Shown one piece after another: positions 14,484 to 24,063 of a DNA stretch of 64,000 nt. The DNA comes from Mycobacterium colombiense (GTDB taxonomy: Bacteria > Actinomycetota > Actinomycetes > Mycobacteriales > Mycobacteriaceae): NCBI RefSeq assembly GCF_001953985.1, contig NZ_MBEI01000079.1, forward strand, positions 124,001 through 188,000, read 5' to 3'. A program made the translations under genes and the position numbers. The stretch's first letter is position 1; each line of letters starts with the position of its first letter. Below the pieces are notes generated by a model. It saw only the letters and a program-made list of their open reading frames with translations, ran no database searches and was not told where the DNA came from.

Positions 14484-17101
14484 AGCTGCACCGGCTGATC
14501 CTGACGAACTACCGCGGCATCTCGCACCGCGAAATCGACTTTCCCGACCACGGTGTCGTCGTGGTGTGCGGCGCCAACGAGATCGGCAAGTCGTCGATGA
14601 TCGAGGCCCTGGATCTGCTCCTGGAAGCGCGGGACCGCTCGACGAAGAAGGAAGTCAAGCAGGTCAAGCCCACCCACAGCGACGTGGGCTCCGAGGTATC
14701 CGCCGAGATCAGTTGCGGGCCTTATCGTTTCGTCTATCGCAAGCGGTTTCACAAGAAGTGCGAGACGGAGCTGACGGTGGTCCGGCCGTACCGCGAACAG
14801 CTGACCGGCGACGAGGCGCATGAACGGGTCCGGGCGATGCTGGCCGAGACGGTGGACAGCGACCTGTGGCACGCCCAGCGGGTCCTGCAGTCCGCGTCGA
14901 CCGCCGCGGTGGATCTGTCCGGGTGCGACGCGCTGTCGCGCGCGCTTGATGTGGCCGCCGGTGACAGCGGGGGGCTGTGTGGCACCGAGCCCTTGCTCAT
15001 CGAACGCATCGACGCCGAATACGGCCGTTACTTCACCCCGACCGGGCGTCCGACGGGCGAGTGGGCCGCCGAGATCGCCCGGCTGGCCGACGCCGAGGCC
15101 GCCGTCGCCGAGTGCGCGGCGGCGGTCGCCGAGGTCGACGAGCGGGTGGCTCGCCACGCCGTGTTGACCCAGCAGGTGGCCGACTTCTCCCAGCGCCGCA
15201 TCGCCGCCGGGCCGCGGGTCACCGCCGCGCAGGAGGCCGCCGACAAGGTCGCGGCGCTGACCGCGCAGCGGCGTGAGGCCCAGCTGGTCGCGGAGGCCGC
15301 GGCCGCCACCGCGGCCGCGGCGAGCGGCGCCCACGCCGCGCGCCGGCAACTGCTCACCGAAATCGAGGCCCGCGCCGGCGCCGTCGCCGAAACGCAAACG
15401 CAGGGCCAAGAAGCCGCGGCCGCCCAAGCGGCGGCGCATGCGGAGGCCGAGGCGGCCGGCGCCGCGCTGCAACAGGCCACCGAGGCCCTTGCCGAGTTGC
15501 AACGCCGGACCGAATCCGCGCGGGGCACCGTCGACCAACTCGCCAACCGCGAAGAGGCCGACCGGTTGACCGCCCGGCTGGCCAAGATCGATGCCATCGA
15601 GCGGGATCGCGAACGGATCGGCGTCGAGCTCGGCACCATCGCCGTCACCGAGGCGGTGCTGCGACGCATCGAGGACGCGGCGGCCGCCGTCGATCGCACC
15701 GGTGACCAGTTGGCGCTGACGTCGGCAGCCATCGAATTCACCGCCGCCGCAGACATTCAGCTGACCGTGGACGGCCGGCAGGTCTCCCTGCCGGCCGGAC
15801 AGAGCTGGTCGACCACCGCCGCCGGACCCACCGCGGTGGAGGTTGCCGGTGTCCTGACCGCGCGGGTCACCCCGGGCGCGACCACGCTGGACATTCACGC
15901 CAAACACGCTGCGGCACAAGAGGAGATGGCGGCGGCGCTGGCTGCCGGTGGGGTGAGCGACCTCGCCGCGGCACGGTCCGCCGACCAGCGTCGCCGCGAG
16001 TTGCACAGCACCCGCGATCAGCACACCGCAACTCTGGCCGGCCTGTGCGGTGACGAACAGGCCGGCGAGCTGCGGTCGCGGCTGGCGCAATTGCGCGCCG
16101 AACACCCCGCCGGGGCCGAACTCGTCGTCACCGACATCGGCGCCGCCCGCGCCGAACTCACCGCGGTCCTTGATGCTCGCGCGGCCGCTTCGAGCGAATG
16201 CGAGGCACGCCGACAGGCCGCCACCGCCGCCGCCACCAAGCTCGGCGAGTTGTCCACGCGGGCAACGGTTCTGCAGAACACCCTGCAGGCTCAACGCGCC
16301 GAGCTGGACGCCGCCGCCGGTCGACTGGCCGCCGAACGCGCGTCGGCCGGCGATGACGAACTCGCGGCCGCCGCGGCCACGGCGCTGGGCGCGGCGCAGG
16401 CCGCACAGCAGCGGGCCGCCGAACTCGCCTACGCCGTGGCCGCGGCCGCACCCGATGCGGTCGAGACCGAATTGGCCGATGCCAAAAGGGAAGCCGACTC
16501 GCTGCGCGAGCGCTACGAGGAAGCCGCCCGCGCGTTGCGTGAGATCACGATCGAACTCTCGGTGTTCGGCAGTGAGGGACGCCAGGGCAAGCTCGACGCC
16601 GCGGAAACCGAACGCGAGCACGCCGCCAGCGAACACAGCCAGGTGGGGGGCCGCGCCCGCGCCGCGCAACTGTTGCGGTCGGTCATGACGCGCCACCGCG
16701 ACACCACCCGGCGACGCTACGTCGAGCCCTATCGTGCGGAACTGCAGCGGCTCGGCCGCCCGGTCTTCGGCCCGAGTTTCGAGGTCGACATCGACAGCGA
16801 TCTGTGCATCCGTAGCCGCACGCTGAACGGCATCACGGTGCCGTACGAATCCCTATCCGGCGGCGCCAAGGAGCAACTCGGCATCCTGGCGCGGCTGGCC
16901 GGCGCGGCCCTGGTCGCCAAGGAAGACGCCGTCCCGGTGGTGGTCGACGACGCGCTCGGTTTCACCGACCCCGACCGGTTGACCAAGATGGGCGAGTTGT
17001 TCGACACCGTGGGGACGCACGGGCAGGTGATCGTCCTCACCTGTAGCCCCGACCGCTACGACGGTGTCAAGGGCGCCCACCGCATCGATCTCAGCGCTTA
17101 G
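14480..17101 (+). CDS. SMC/Rad50-like ATPase (Rv1278 type)
   Basis: An 873-residue ABC-type ATPase with split nucleotide-binding halves. Walker A is GANEIGKS at 31-38. The signature LSGGAKEQLG begins near residue 792, and Walker B is VPVVVDDALGF near 818-828, with Asp instead of Glu after the first Asp, as in YhaN-type AAA proteins. Long Ala/Glu-rich coiled coils lie between. The middle (about 415-475) has a beta-rich insert (QLTVDGRQVSLPAG, TARVTPGATTLDI) rather than a Rad50 CXXC zinc hook. The start is a GTG overlapping the phosphoesterase stop. The pair is probably a DNA-end processing complex, though no function has been demonstrated here. Confidence 0.9.
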   Translation: MKLHRLILTNYRGISHREIDFPDHGVVVVCGANEIGKSSMIEALDLLLEARDRSTKKEVKQVKPTHSDVGSEVSAEISCGPYRFVYRKRFHKKCETELTVVRPYREQLTGDEAHERVRAMLAETVDSDLWHAQRVLQSASTAAVDLSGCDALSRALDVAAGDSGGLCGTEPLLIERIDAEYGRYFTPTGRPTGEWAAEIARLADAEAAVAECAAAVAEVDERVARHAVLTQQVADFSQRRIAAGPRVTAAQEAADKVAALTAQRREAQLVAEAAAATAAAASGAHAARRQLLTEIEARAGAVAETQTQGQEAAAAQAAAHAEAEAAGAALQQATEALAELQRRTESARGTVDQLANREEADRLTARLAKIDAIERDRERIGVELGTIAVTEAVLRRIEDAAAAVDRTGDQLALTSAAIEFTAAADIQLTVDGRQVSLPAGQSWSTTAAGPTAVEVAGVLTARVTPGATTLDIHAKHAAAQEEMAAALAAGGVSDLAAARSADQRRRELHSTRDQHTATLAGLCGDEQAGELRSRLAQLRAEHPAGAELVVTDIGAARAELTAVLDARAAASSECEARRQAATAAATKLGELSTRATVLQNTLQAQRAELDAAAGRLAAERASAGDDELAAAAATALGAAQAAQQRAAELAYAVAAAAPDAVETELADAKREADSLRERYEEAARALREITIELSVFGSEGRQGKLDAAETEREHAASEHSQVGGRARAAQLLRSVMTRHRDTTRRRYVEPYRAELQRLGRPVFGPSFEVDIDSDLCIRSRTLNGITVPYESLSGGAKEQLGILARLAGAALVAKEDAVPVVVDDALGFTDPDRLTKMGELFDTVGTHGQVIVLTCSPDRYDGVKGAHRIDLSA

Positions 17102-17198
17102 CCCTGGCGGCTGACCACGGCCGATATCGCTGGTCAAAGCGATTCATCGCCGCCCCGGCGCCTTGCCTGCAGAATGGGATCATGGGGGGCCCACCCGA

Positions 17199-18443
17199 AT
17201 GACGATGAACGCGAAGCGCAGCCGGATGCAGCAGAAGCTCGCGGAGCTGCCCGGCGTGCGCCCCGTACGCCGGCCGATCTCACCGCACAGCGCCGAAGAG
17301 TTCGATCTGTACTACGTGCGCGCGGGCCGCAAGTCCGCCCACCCGCTGGTCATCATCCCCGGCGGTCCGGGAGTGGCGTCGGTGCAGATGTACAAGGGGC
17401 TGCGGCGGCGCGCTGCGGCGGCCGGTCTCGACGTCATCATGATCGAGCACCGGGGCGTGGGGATGTCGCGGCACGACGATTCGGGTGCCGATCTGCCCCC
17501 GCAGTCACTGACCGTGAACCAGGTCGTCGACGATGTGGCGGCGGTGCTCGACGACGTCCAAGCGGAGTCGGCCGTCATCTACGGCGCCTCGTACGGCACC
17601 TACATCGCGGCCGGCGTCGGGGTGCGCCACCCGAACCGGGTGCGGGGCATGGTGCTCGATTCACCGCTGCTGTCGCGGCACGACATCGTCATCGTGCGCC
17701 GGGCGATCCGCCGGCTGCTGCTGAAGGGCGACAGCCCCGAAACCGCTTCACTGGCGCCAAAAATGCGCAAACTCGTCGATGCCGGCGTCATGAACGCGAC
17801 GGCAACACAGGTCGTCGCGACGATCTACGGCTACGGCGGAACCGACGTGCTCGAGCGGCAACTCGACCTGCTACTCGATGGCCGAAAACTACTGTGGTGG
17901 GCGCTATCCCGGTTCACCACCCTGAGCAACCTACCGTTTCGGTACGAAGAAGATCTAGTGAGCCGCATCGCGTTCCGCGAACTGGACTACGCCGCCGAAC
18001 CCGACGGCCTACCGCTCGATCCCGCGGTCGCCGAAAGCAGAACACGCACGCAGCGAGTGACGTTCGAGGACGAGCCCTATGACCTGACGGCCGAAATGCC
18101 GAAATTCGACTGGCCCACCGCGGTGGTTTCCGGAGGCCGCGACCTGATCACCCCGCCGGCCGTCGCGCAACGCATCGCCTCGCTGCTGCCCAATGCGGTG
18201 CTGTTGAGCTTGCCGAGCATGGCGCACAGCGCGCTGGATTTCCGTGAGCCGGTCGCGCTCGCCAGTGCCGACGCGGTTCGTCGCGGCGACCTGAACGGGC
18301 TTGCCGCACAGGCGCCGGCGCTGGACGCGCTCCCGCCGCGCCCGGAGGTGCGGCTGCTGTGGAAGGCGCTCGGGGCGGCGGCCGTCGCCGAGGGCGCCCT
18401 GCCGATCCCGAATCGGCTACGGCGGCGGCTCAACTCCGCGTGA
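17199..18443 (+). CDS. Alpha/beta hydrolase, proline-iminopeptidase-like (S33 family)
   Basis: A 414-residue hydrolase. The oxyanion segment is HPLVIIPGGPG, the nucleophile elbow GASYGTY, the Asp in VVSGGRDLITP and the His in SMAHSALDF, which together give a full Ser-Asp-His triad. The arrangement fits prolyl aminopeptidases and related esterases; the substrate is unknown. No signal peptide is seen, so it should be cytoplasmic. I used the ATG at 17199 (MTMNAKRSRM), with a GGGGGG stretch upstream. In H37Rv a GMC oxidoreductase (Rv1279) lies here, so the locus differs. The 3' end overlaps oppA by 14 bases, tail to tail. Confidence 0.85.
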   Translation: MTMNAKRSRMQQKLAELPGVRPVRRPISPHSAEEFDLYYVRAGRKSAHPLVIIPGGPGVASVQMYKGLRRRAAAAGLDVIMIEHRGVGMSRHDDSGADLPPQSLTVNQVVDDVAAVLDDVQAESAVIYGASYGTYIAAGVGVRHPNRVRGMVLDSPLLSRHDIVIVRRAIRRLLLKGDSPETASLAPKMRKLVDAGVMNATATQVVATIYGYGGTDVLERQLDLLLDGRKLLWWALSRFTTLSNLPFRYEEDLVSRIAFRELDYAAEPDGLPLDPAVAESRTRTQRVTFEDEPYDLTAEMPKFDWPTAVVSGGRDLITPPAVAQRIASLLPNAVLLSLPSMAHSALDFREPVALASADAVRRGDLNGLAAQAPALDALPPRPEVRLLWKALGAAAVAEGALPIPNRLRRRLNSA

Positions 18444-20124
18444 ACCCGATGGCGGTGTAGTCGAGGTCGGCCAGACCGGCCGCCCCGAAGTTGGCCAGCG
18501 TGCTGCGCACCGCGACATCGCCAGGGGACTGGGTCAGCGGAAGGCTGAATCCCTCCGCCCAGATCATCTTGTCGAGATCGTTGGCCAACGCCCGCGCCTT
18601 GGCGGGATCGAGTTCTTCCAGCGTGCTTTCGATCGCGGCGTCGATCTGCTCGCTGCCGATCTTGCCGAAGTTGCTTTCCCCGTCGGACTTGTAGATCTGG
18701 GTCAGCGCCGACAGGGGGAAAGCGTCTCCGAGCCAACCGAATTGGGCCATGTCGAAAGCGCCGACGTTGATGTAGTTGGTGAAGAAGCCGCTGCCCGACC
18801 GGGAGACGAGCTCGAGCTTGACGCCGATCTGGGCGAGGCTGTGCTGGGCGATCTGGGCGAACTGCCGGCTGCCCTGGGCGTCGTAGAACAAGTCGCGGAT
18901 GACCAGCTGCCGACCGTCCTTCTCCCGGAACTGCCCGGCCCGCTTCCAGCCCAGCGCGTCAAGCTCTCGGCCGGCCGCGGCCGGGTCGTAGGGCAAGACC
19001 GAGCTGTTGTCCTGATAGCCCTGCTGGCCGGCGACATAGATGTGATTGCCCAGTGCCACAGGGTCACTGGTGAGGCCGTACTGGACGACCTTGGCGATGG
19101 TCTGCCGATCGATCCCCTTGGCCACCGCCACGCGCAGCGCCTTGTCGGCCAGGATCGAACCGGGGGCGCCGTTGAACGTGAAGTGCGACCAGGCCGGGGC
19201 GGGCGCGCGCCGGATCGAGATCCCTTTGGTGCGCTGGGCGATGGTCAGCTGGTCGATCGTGCCGACCCCGGTGGCGTCGATGGTGTTGTTCTGTAAGGCC
19301 GGGAGCCGCGCGGCGTCGTCGAGCACCAGGTAGGTGATGCTGTCCAGGCGGGGCCGCGCGCCCCACCATTTCGGGTTGCGGCTCAACACGATCCGTTGGG
19401 TGGTCCGGTCCAGCGACGACACCACGAACGGGCCGGCCGACGGACCGGGGCCCTCCAGCTGGCCCTTGTTGAACGCCTCCGGGGTGGCCGTCATGCTCTT
19501 GGGCAGCAGCATTCCGTTGCCGGCAAACATGCCGCGCCATTCGGCGTAGGGCTTGGCGAACGTCATCACGGCCTGCCGGTCGTCGACGCCGCGGGTCACC
19601 GACGCCACGCGGTCGGCGCCGCTGGGCCCGGCGATCTCGAAGGCCTTGTCGGCGCCGCTCAGGGCGTGGATCTGGCTGGCGATGTCCTCCCAGGTGATCG
19701 GCGTGCCGTCGGACCACACCGCCTTGGGGTTGATCGTGTACGTAACCACCTGCGGCGCAGTGCCGGTCAGTTCGATGCTGGTGAAGTAGTCGGTGTCGAC
19801 CGTCGTCGAGCCGTCGGGCCCGATGACGAACGCCCGGGGCAGGGTGGCCTTCATCATCGCGGAGACGTCGGCCGAGTTGCCGTCGATATGCAAGATGTTG
19901 AAGTTCGGCGGAAAGTCGGTCAGCGCAAGCCGGAGGTCGCCGCCGTCTTGCAGGGTCGCCGGATCGTGTGGGTTGACGTCGCTCGTCGAGCCGATCTGCG
20001 CGTTGTGGCCAGTCTCCGGAATGAGATTGACGGCCGGCGAACAGCCTGACAGCGCGAGCGTCAACGCAAGAAACGCCGCCGCGAACCGGGTGCCTACACC
20101 CGCCTTGATCCCCGGCCTAGACAC
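18430..20124 (-). CDS. oppA: Oligopeptide-binding lipoprotein OppA
   Basis: A 564-residue solute-binding protein of family 5 (SBP_bac_5). The signal peptide with lipobox ALSGCS anchors it to the outer face of the membrane. The body carries the usual PKAVWSDGTPITWEDI, LVLDDAARLPALQNN and YKSDGESNFGKIGSEQIDAA segments. It delivers peptides to OppBCD. The GTG at 20124 overlaps the end of oppD by 8 bases. Longer starts upstream would run far into oppD and add non-signal sequence. In M. tuberculosis the homologue takes up oligopeptides such as glutathione-type peptides. Confidence 0.93.
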   Translation of the reverse strand: MSRPGIKAGVGTRFAAAFLALTLALSGCSPAVNLIPETGHNAQIGSTSDVNPHDPATLQDGGDLRLALTDFPPNFNILHIDGNSADVSAMMKATLPRAFVIGPDGSTTVDTDYFTSIELTGTAPQVVTYTINPKAVWSDGTPITWEDIASQIHALSGADKAFEIAGPSGADRVASVTRGVDDRQAVMTFAKPYAEWRGMFAGNGMLLPKSMTATPEAFNKGQLEGPGPSAGPFVVSSLDRTTQRIVLSRNPKWWGARPRLDSITYLVLDDAARLPALQNNTIDATGVGTIDQLTIAQRTKGISIRRAPAPAWSHFTFNGAPGSILADKALRVAVAKGIDRQTIAKVVQYGLTSDPVALGNHIYVAGQQGYQDNSSVLPYDPAAAGRELDALGWKRAGQFREKDGRQLVIRDLFYDAQGSRQFAQIAQHSLAQIGVKLELVSRSGSGFFTNYINVGAFDMAQFGWLGDAFPLSALTQIYKSDGESNFGKIGSEQIDAAIESTLEELDPAKARALANDLDKMIWAEGFSLPLTQSPGDVAVRSTLANFGAAGLADLDYTAIGFTRS

Positions 20125-21952
20125 GTCGACCCGGATCCGGTTGCGGCACCGCGTTGAGCAGCCGCCGCGTGTATTCGTGCTGCGGGTCGGCGAAGACCTG
20201 ACGGCTGTCGCCCTGCTCCACGATCGCGCCGGCATACATCACCACCACGTGGTGCGCGAGGTGCTTGACCACCGAAAGATCATGGGAGACAAACAGATAG
20301 GACAGACCGAACCGCTCCTGCAGGTCAAGCAGCAGGTTGATGATCCCAGCCTGGATGGACACGTCGAGCGCGGACACCGGTTCGTCGAGTGCGAGGATCT
20401 TCGGTTGCAGAGCGAGCGCGCGCGCTATGCCGATGCGCTGCTTCTGCCCGCCGGAGAACTCCGCGGGGTAGCGGACCGCGTCGGCGCGGCGCAGCCCCAC
20501 GATCTCAAGCAGCTCGGCGACACGCGAGTTGGTGCGGCCCTTGTCGAAGCCGTTGGCCCGCAGGGGTTCCGCGAGCAGCTCGAACACCGGGAGCCGCGGG
20601 TCGAGCGACGCGACCGGGTCCTGGAAGACGACCTGGATGTCGCGGCGCAGCGCTCGCCTGCTCGCGGCGCTCAACGCGGTGACGTCGGTGCCCAGCACCT
20701 CGATCGAACCCGATTCCGGCCCGGTGAGTTCCAAGATCTCGTGCAGGGTGGTCGACTTGCCCGAACCGGATTCGCCGACGATGCCCAGGGTGCGGCCCTG
20801 CCGTAGTTCGAAACTGACGCCGTCGACCGCGCGGACCTCACCGGCGCTGCGGCGCAACACGCCCTTGGTCAGCCGGTAGGTCTTGGTCAGGTCGCGCACC
20901 CGGACGACCACCGAGGTGTCGGCGGATTCCGCCTGGCGGGCGTCGGTGCTCACCCCGTAGATGTCCGCGGCGCTTCGGCCGTCGACCTGCTCCGTGCGGA
21001 TGCAGGCTGCCCGGTGATCGGCGCCGACGGAAAGCAATTCCGGCTCCGCGAGCCGACATTCGTCGATGGCCAGCGGGCAGCGCGGCGCGAAGGGGCACCC
21101 GGGGTCCAGGCCCGCCAGCGACGGCGGCGCGCCGGGGATCGGCACCAACCGGGTACCCTGTGCGGCGTCCAGCCGCGGCACCGAGCCCAGCAGCCCGACG
21201 GTGTAGGGCATGCGGCGATCGCGGTAAAGGTCATGCACGGAAGCGGATTCGACGACCCTCCCGGCGTACATCACCAGGGCCCGGTCGGCGAACTCGGCCA
21301 CCACCCCGAGGTCGTGGGTGATGATGAGCACCCCGGCGCCGGTGATGTCGCGCGCCGTCTTGAGCACCTCGAGGATCTGCGCCTGCACCGTGACATCCAG
21401 TGCGGTGGTGGGCTCGTCGCAGATCAACAGGTCGGGGTCGTTGGCGATGGCGATGGCGATGACCACCCGTTGCCGTTCGCCGCCGGACAGCTCATGCGGA
21501 AAGGCGCCGGCGCGTCGCTCCGGCTGCGCGATGCCCACCAGCTCGAGCAGTTCCACGGCACGGCGGCGAGCGGCCTTCCTGCCCACCCGCGGCTGATGGA
21601 TCTCGATCGCCTCGGCGATCTGGTCGCCGACGGTGTAGACGGGCGTCAGCGCGGACATGGGGTCCTGGAACACCATGCCGACCGTCTTGCCGCGGAAGCG
21701 CGACATCGCGTCGTCGCCGAGGCCCAGCAATTCGGTGCCGTGCAACCGCACCGAGCCGTGCACCTGTGCGTACTCGGGCAACAGGCCGATGGCCGCCATC
21801 GCCGAAACGGACTTCCCCGAACCGGATTCGCCGACCATGGCGACGACTTCCCCCGGTTCGATGCGGTAGCTGATACCGCGCACCGCGGTCACCGGAGCGC
21901 CGCCCGTCGGGAACGTGACCGCCAAGTCGGTGACCTCGAGCAGCGGGCTCAT
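20117..21952 (-). CDS. oppD: Oligopeptide ABC transporter ATPase OppD (two fused ATPase domains)
   Basis: A 611-residue protein with two nucleotide-binding domains in one chain, replacing separate OppD and OppF. The first has GESGSGKS at 41-48, LSGGERQR and LLICDEPTTALD. The second has GESGSGKS near 390, FSGGQKQR and ILALDEPVSALD. Each is followed by the C-terminal peptide-transporter segment; the first also has the Cys-rich GCPFAPRCPLAIDEC motif typical of Opp/Dpp ATPases, which may bind an Fe-S cluster. It powers OppBC. The ATG at 21952 overlaps the end of oppC (ATGA). Confidence 0.94.
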   Translation of the reverse strand: MSPLLEVTDLAVTFPTGGAPVTAVRGISYRIEPGEVVAMVGESGSGKSVSAMAAIGLLPEYAQVHGSVRLHGTELLGLGDDAMSRFRGKTVGMVFQDPMSALTPVYTVGDQIAEAIEIHQPRVGRKAARRRAVELLELVGIAQPERRAGAFPHELSGGERQRVVIAIAIANDPDLLICDEPTTALDVTVQAQILEVLKTARDITGAGVLIITHDLGVVAEFADRALVMYAGRVVESASVHDLYRDRRMPYTVGLLGSVPRLDAAQGTRLVPIPGAPPSLAGLDPGCPFAPRCPLAIDECRLAEPELLSVGADHRAACIRTEQVDGRSAADIYGVSTDARQAESADTSVVVRVRDLTKTYRLTKGVLRRSAGEVRAVDGVSFELRQGRTLGIVGESGSGKSTTLHEILELTGPESGSIEVLGTDVTALSAASRRALRRDIQVVFQDPVASLDPRLPVFELLAEPLRANGFDKGRTNSRVAELLEIVGLRRADAVRYPAEFSGGQKQRIGIARALALQPKILALDEPVSALDVSIQAGIINLLLDLQERFGLSYLFVSHDLSVVKHLAHHVVVMYAGAIVEQGDSRQVFADPQHEYTRRLLNAVPQPDPGRRV

Positions 21953-22875
21953 CGGCCCCCACCGCCGAGCACCGCGCTGCCGGGGTCGAGCGCATCGCGC
22001 AGGCCGTCACCGGTGAGGTTGGCGCACACCAGGATCAGTACCAGCACTCCCGCGGGAAACAGAAACACCCAGGGAAATGTGGTCGCGGATTGGGTGCCGT
22101 TGGCGATCAGCGTGCCCAGCGACACGTCGGGTGGCTGAATGCCGAAGCCCAGGAAGCTCAGCCCGGTTTCGGCCAGGATTGCCGACGCGACGTTGAGCGC
22201 GGCGTCGATGATCAAGATGGACGCCACGTTGGGCACCACGTGACCGACGATGATGCGGCGGCTTGAGACCCCCATATACCTTGCGGCCCGGATGAATTCG
22301 CGTTCCCGCAGACTCATGGTCATGCCGCGCACCATGCGCGAGCTGACCATCCAGCCGAACCCGGCCAGCAGCAGGACAAGCATCAAGACATTGGCCGAGT
22401 TCTTGATTCGCGGCGTCACGATGGCGATGAGGATGAAGCTGGGCACCACCAACAACAGGTCGACGACCCACATCAGCGCGCGGTCGCGCCAGCCACCGAA
22501 ATAGCCCGCAATCGACCCGACGGTGGCGGCGATGCCGGTGGAGATGACCGCGACGCAGACGCCGATCAGCATCGACTTCTGCATCCCGCGCAGGATCTGC
22601 GCCAGCAGGTCTTGACCCAGCGCGTTGGTGCCCAGCCAGTGGCGCGCGTTCGGCGGCTGCAGCAGCGCGGCGAAATCGAGGTCCTCGTAGGAATATGGCA
22701 GCACGGCGGGCAGCGCGTAGCAGCCGACGAACAACAGCACCAACAACGTCAGCGACGCCACCGCGAACCTGTTGCGGGCGAACCGCCGAAGTACCAGGGT
22801 GCGCCGCGAGGTGAAGTCCGCGACCTCGTGGCCCGAAAAACCATGGGCGCCATCGATGTTCGCCTGGGCCGTCAT
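21949..22875 (-). CDS. oppC: Oligopeptide ABC transporter permease OppC
   Basis: A 308-residue membrane protein with about six helices and the BPD_transp_1 core. The EAA-like coupling loop is near REFIRAARYMGVSSRRIIVG. It forms the channel with OppB. The start is the ATG at 22875, which overlaps the oppB stop (ATGA); a longer upstream frame is a shadow. The N-terminal extension before SRRTLVLRRFARNR is somewhat longer than in M. tuberculosis. Confidence 0.93.
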   Translation of the reverse strand: MTAQANIDGAHGFSGHEVADFTSRRTLVLRRFARNRFAVASLTLLVLLFVGCYALPAVLPYSYEDLDFAALLQPPNARHWLGTNALGQDLLAQILRGMQKSMLIGVCVAVISTGIAATVGSIAGYFGGWRDRALMWVVDLLLVVPSFILIAIVTPRIKNSANVLMLVLLLAGFGWMVSSRMVRGMTMSLREREFIRAARYMGVSSRRIIVGHVVPNVASILIIDAALNVASAILAETGLSFLGFGIQPPDVSLGTLIANGTQSATTFPWVFLFPAGVLVLILVCANLTGDGLRDALDPGSAVLGGGGR

Positions 22876-23849
22876 GACACCCGTACCCGAGGATCGAGGG
22901 CCGCGTAGAACACGTCCGAGAGCAGGCCGGCCAGCAGCACCACCGCGCCGGAGAACAGGGTGATCGCCGCGATGATGTTGGTGTCCTGAGTCGCGATGCC
23001 CTGCACCAGCCATTCGCCCATGCCGTGCCAGCCGAAGATCTTCTCCACGAACACCGCCCCGGTCACCAGACCGGCCACCCCGTAGGCGAACAGGGTGGCC
23101 AGCGGGATCAGCGCGGTGCGCAGCCCGTGCTTGACCAACGCCCGCCGGCGGGTGAGTCCTTTGGCGCGCGCGGTGCGAATGAAGTCCTGGCCCAGGACGT
23201 CAAGCATCGCGTTGCGCTGATAACGGCTGTATCCCGCCGCGGCGGCCAGCGCGAGGGTCAGCGACGGCAAGACCAGATGCCGTAACCGGTCGAGCAGGTG
23301 CGCGCCGGTCCCGCCGGTCACGCCCGGTGAGGTCTCCCCGGTGTAGTCGAAGATGTGAATGCCCACCGCCCAGTTCACCCGCAGCGCACCGAGGATCAAC
23401 AGGCTGGCGATCACGAATGTCGGGGTGCTGAGCACCAGCAGCGCCACCATGGTGACCACACGATCGCTGAGTCGATACTGCCGAATGGCGCCCCACGCCC
23501 CGGCCGCGACGCCCAGCACGGTGCCCACCAGCGAACCAATGATCAGCAGCCGCAGGGTCACTCCGACCCTGCGCCACAGCGTCGTCCCGACGGGCTGCCC
23601 GGTGATGGTCTTGCCGAAGTCACCGCGCACGGCGTGCGACGCCCAGTGCGCGTAGCGGATCGGTATCGCCTCATCCAGGCCGAGCGTGTGGGCCTTGGCG
23701 TCGATCACGGACTGTGGCGGGCGCGGGCTGCGCTGCAGCAGGCTGTCCAGTGGCTTGAAGGCCACCGACGTCAGGCAAAACGTCAGAAACGATGCCAGCG
23801 CCAGCAGCACAACGTAGTTGAGCAACCGGCGTGCCAGAAACCGAGTCAT
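22872..23849 (-). CDS. oppB: Oligopeptide ABC transporter permease OppB
   Basis: A 325-residue membrane protein, the same length as M. tuberculosis OppB. It has an N-terminal helix (NYVVLLALASFLTFCLTS), the BPD_transp_1 core and the EAA loop near DFIRTARAKGLTRRRALVK. It is the first gene of the opp operon. The ATG at 23849 (MTRFLARRLL) gives the family start; earlier ATGs at 23870 and beyond lack support. It is divergent from the carbonic anhydrase gene, and a palindrome lies in the gap. Confidence 0.94.
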   Translation of the reverse strand: MTRFLARRLLNYVVLLALASFLTFCLTSVAFKPLDSLLQRSPRPPQSVIDAKAHTLGLDEAIPIRYAHWASHAVRGDFGKTITGQPVGTTLWRRVGVTLRLLIIGSLVGTVLGVAAGAWGAIRQYRLSDRVVTMVALLVLSTPTFVIASLLILGALRVNWAVGIHIFDYTGETSPGVTGGTGAHLLDRLRHLVLPSLTLALAAAAGYSRYQRNAMLDVLGQDFIRTARAKGLTRRRALVKHGLRTALIPLATLFAYGVAGLVTGAVFVEKIFGWHGMGEWLVQGIATQDTNIIAAITLFSGAVVLLAGLLSDVFYAALDPRVRVS

Positions 23850-23957
23850 GCCGGTCCGCACACCCCACATCGCATTGGGACAGGCTATCGAGCCGCCGGC
23901 ACAGCGTCGCGCGTTGCGGTCGCCCGGCGCGTTCGATCTCCTTCCGATCCGGTTGAT

Positions 23958-23980
23958 TCTCACGCGTGAATCGCGTGAGA
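23958..23980. promoter_or_regulatory. Palindromic operator between oppB and canA
   Basis: Perfect 9-bp arms (TCTCACGCG / CGCGTGAGA) with a 5-base spacer. A -10-like TAGGAT lies at 23989-23994, so the palindrome covers the expected -35 region (about 23966-23971) of canA. That suggests a repressor site. A further 6-bp inverted repeat (24008-24013 / 24030-24035) lies in the predicted canA leader. Confidence 0.55.
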
Positions 23981-24063
23981 TCGATTGTTAGGATCCACCG
24001 CGGTACCGAGCCGCGCAGCAAACGCAGCACGGCTCAGGCCGCGACACTCCCAAGGAGGCTTGC

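Noticed and set aside
13904..16696. A 930-residue minus-strand open frame
   Set aside because: It lies wholly opposite the Mre11/Rad50-like genes. It is Gly/Arg-rich with no domain signature, a typical shadow frame of high-GC coding DNA.
23941..24063. Possible mobile element end or att site near the opp/canA palindrome
   Set aside because: No transposase, target duplication or integrase is near, so an operator is a simpler explanation.
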